Assembly (NCBI GenBank): GCA_027366525.1
Contig: DAHXKG010000002.1
Span: forward strand, 186,001-250,000
Direction of reading: 5' to 3'
Length of the DNA stretch: 64,000 bases
Source of the DNA: a candidate division FCPU426 bacterium
Lineage (GTDB): Bacteria > Oederibacteriota > Muellerivitia > Muellerivitales > DAHXKG01
Position 1 is the first letter of the stretch. Every line of letters starts with the position of its first letter. The notes under the pieces are model-generated. The model worked only from the letters and a program-made list of their open reading frames with translations. It was not told the origin of the DNA and did not search any database. This document shows positions 63,293 to 64,000 of the stretch, in pieces. The translations under genes were made by a program, and so were the position numbers.

Positions 63293-64000
63293 TTACACTA
63301 TTATATTATCAATCAGGCGGACATTGTCAATAGTTGCCGCTATTGCAATCATTGTTTTTTGAGGTTGGATTTTTTGAAGAGGTTGCAACGTATCTTTATG
63401 AACGACTTCCAAATATTGAATATGAATTCTTGGTTCTTGCCGTATTTTATCACGAATTAAATTCAAAACCGTTAAAACGTTTTTTTCGCCTGATTGAGCA
63501 CACTTTTTACCACAATACAACGATTCGAACAATTTTGAAGCAAATTTTCGCGATGACGCCGATAATCGCTTATTTCTAGAACTTAAGGCAAGCCCATCTG
63601 CCTCTCGTAGCGTAGGGCAAACAACTACCTGAGTATTCCAATTTAAATCTTGAAGAATTTTTTTTATTACTGCCACTTGCTGAGCATCTTTTTGCCCTAG
63701 AAATAAATGCGTTGGATGGACAATGTGTAATAGCTTCAATACCACGGTCGCAACACCATTAAAATGATTTGGACGAAAAGGTGCGCATAACCCATGAACA
63801 ATGGGGCCAGATATGTGGATCAGGGTTGAAAAACCATTTGGGTACATCTCCGCATAGGAAGGTGTAAATACAATATCAACTTTTTCTTTTTTTAAAAATT
63901 GAAGGTCGGCATTCATCATCCTCGGATATTCATTAAAATCTTCTTGCGGACCAAACTGTAATGGGTTAACAAAAATGGAAACAACCGTTATATCACACCG
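63293..64000 (-). CDS. panC: Pantothenate synthetase (5'-truncated by window edge)
   Basis: The frame is open to the right edge of the window. The first methionine in the visible part (63919) is internal, because the residues before it read SIFVNPLQFGPQEDFNEYPR, a core PanC motif. The visible 235 residues continue with HPTHLFLGQKDAQQVAVIKKI and EADGLALSSRNKRLS. It joins pantoate and beta-alanine, the product of PanD encoded 53 bases downstream. About 45 N-terminal residues, including the HxGH region, lie outside. Confidence 0.95.
   Translation of the reverse strand, partial: RCDITVVSIFVNPLQFGPQEDFNEYPRMMNADLQFLKKEKVDIVFTPSYAEMYPNGFSTLIHISGPIVHGLCAPFRPNHFNGVATVVLKLLHIVHPTHLFLGQKDAQQVAVIKKILQDLNWNTQVVVCPTLREADGLALSSRNKRLSASSRKFASKLFESLYCGKKCAQSGEKNVLTVLNLIRDKIRQEPRIHIQYLEVVHKDTLQPLQKIQPQKTMIAIAATIDNVRLIDNIIV

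Noticed and set aside
63293-63919. A short panC starting at the ATG at 63919
   Set aside because: The upstream in-frame codons to the right edge encode a conserved PanC core motif, so the gene continues outside the window.

Overview
The window is a gene-dense, AT-rich stretch of a bacterial chromosome from a diderm (two-membrane) organism. The evidence for an outer membrane is an LptE-type lipoprotein, ExbB/ExbD/TonB, several signal-peptide-bearing beta-barrel proteins and an exported protein with a FlgD/type IX-like C-terminal domain. Short ATGA overlaps, many one- to four-base junctions and occasional TTG/GTG starts are typical of tightly packed operons. The gene content points to an uncultured or poorly sampled lineage, but I cannot place it in a phylum from sequence reading alone. 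No prophage, IS element or CRISPR array is visible.

Layout. Positions 1-17312 are all on the + strand: the 3' part of rpsA; a five-gene TPR / beta-barrel / exbB / exbD / tonB block; a malonyltransferase-like protein that has lost its catalytic serine; an exported FlgD-like-domain protein; der-plsY-gpsA-HU-merR; two tRNA-Pro genes; acyP; a sigma-70 factor; apt; tRNA-Arg; a beta-helix exported protein; and a YfgM-like TPR protein. From 17313 to the right edge nearly everything is on the - strand. The two exceptions are a glutaredoxin (23496) and rpsT (39278).

The switch at 17312/17313, where two stop codons abut as TGATCA, lies about 2.3 kb from a perfect inverted repeat of two 14-bp arms around a 6-bp centre (19640-19673). 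That repeat has dif-site geometry and sits just upstream of a tyrosine recombinase gene. I infer that the window spans the replication terminus, with genes on both sides transcribed in the direction of fork movement towards dif. The 19.7-25.1 kb stretch beside it holds the least recognisable, probably lineage-specific genes (barrel, lipoprotein and exported proteins).

The minus-strand half is mainly housekeeping. From the right edge inwards: panC-panD-nadA-nadX (pantothenate and NAD precursors); an ABC-2 exporter with a TPR protein; a PfkB kinase; xseA-xseB-ispA-DUF212-dxs (exonuclease VII and isoprenoid precursors); a LysM/M23 peptidase; a three-in-one 2-oxoacid:ferredoxin oxidoreductase; recN; an exported barrel-like protein closed by a clear terminator; an ArgA-like acetyltransferase; an RDD protein; leuS-lptE-(unknown exported)-holA convergent with rpsT; murJ-ogt; a Ser/Thr kinase with a six-bladed NHL propeller coupled to an FHA-GAF-adenylate cyclase; mutL-miaA-nudix; a YbiT-type ABC-F protein; a SEC-C protein; sppA; and a membrane/beta-propeller protein.
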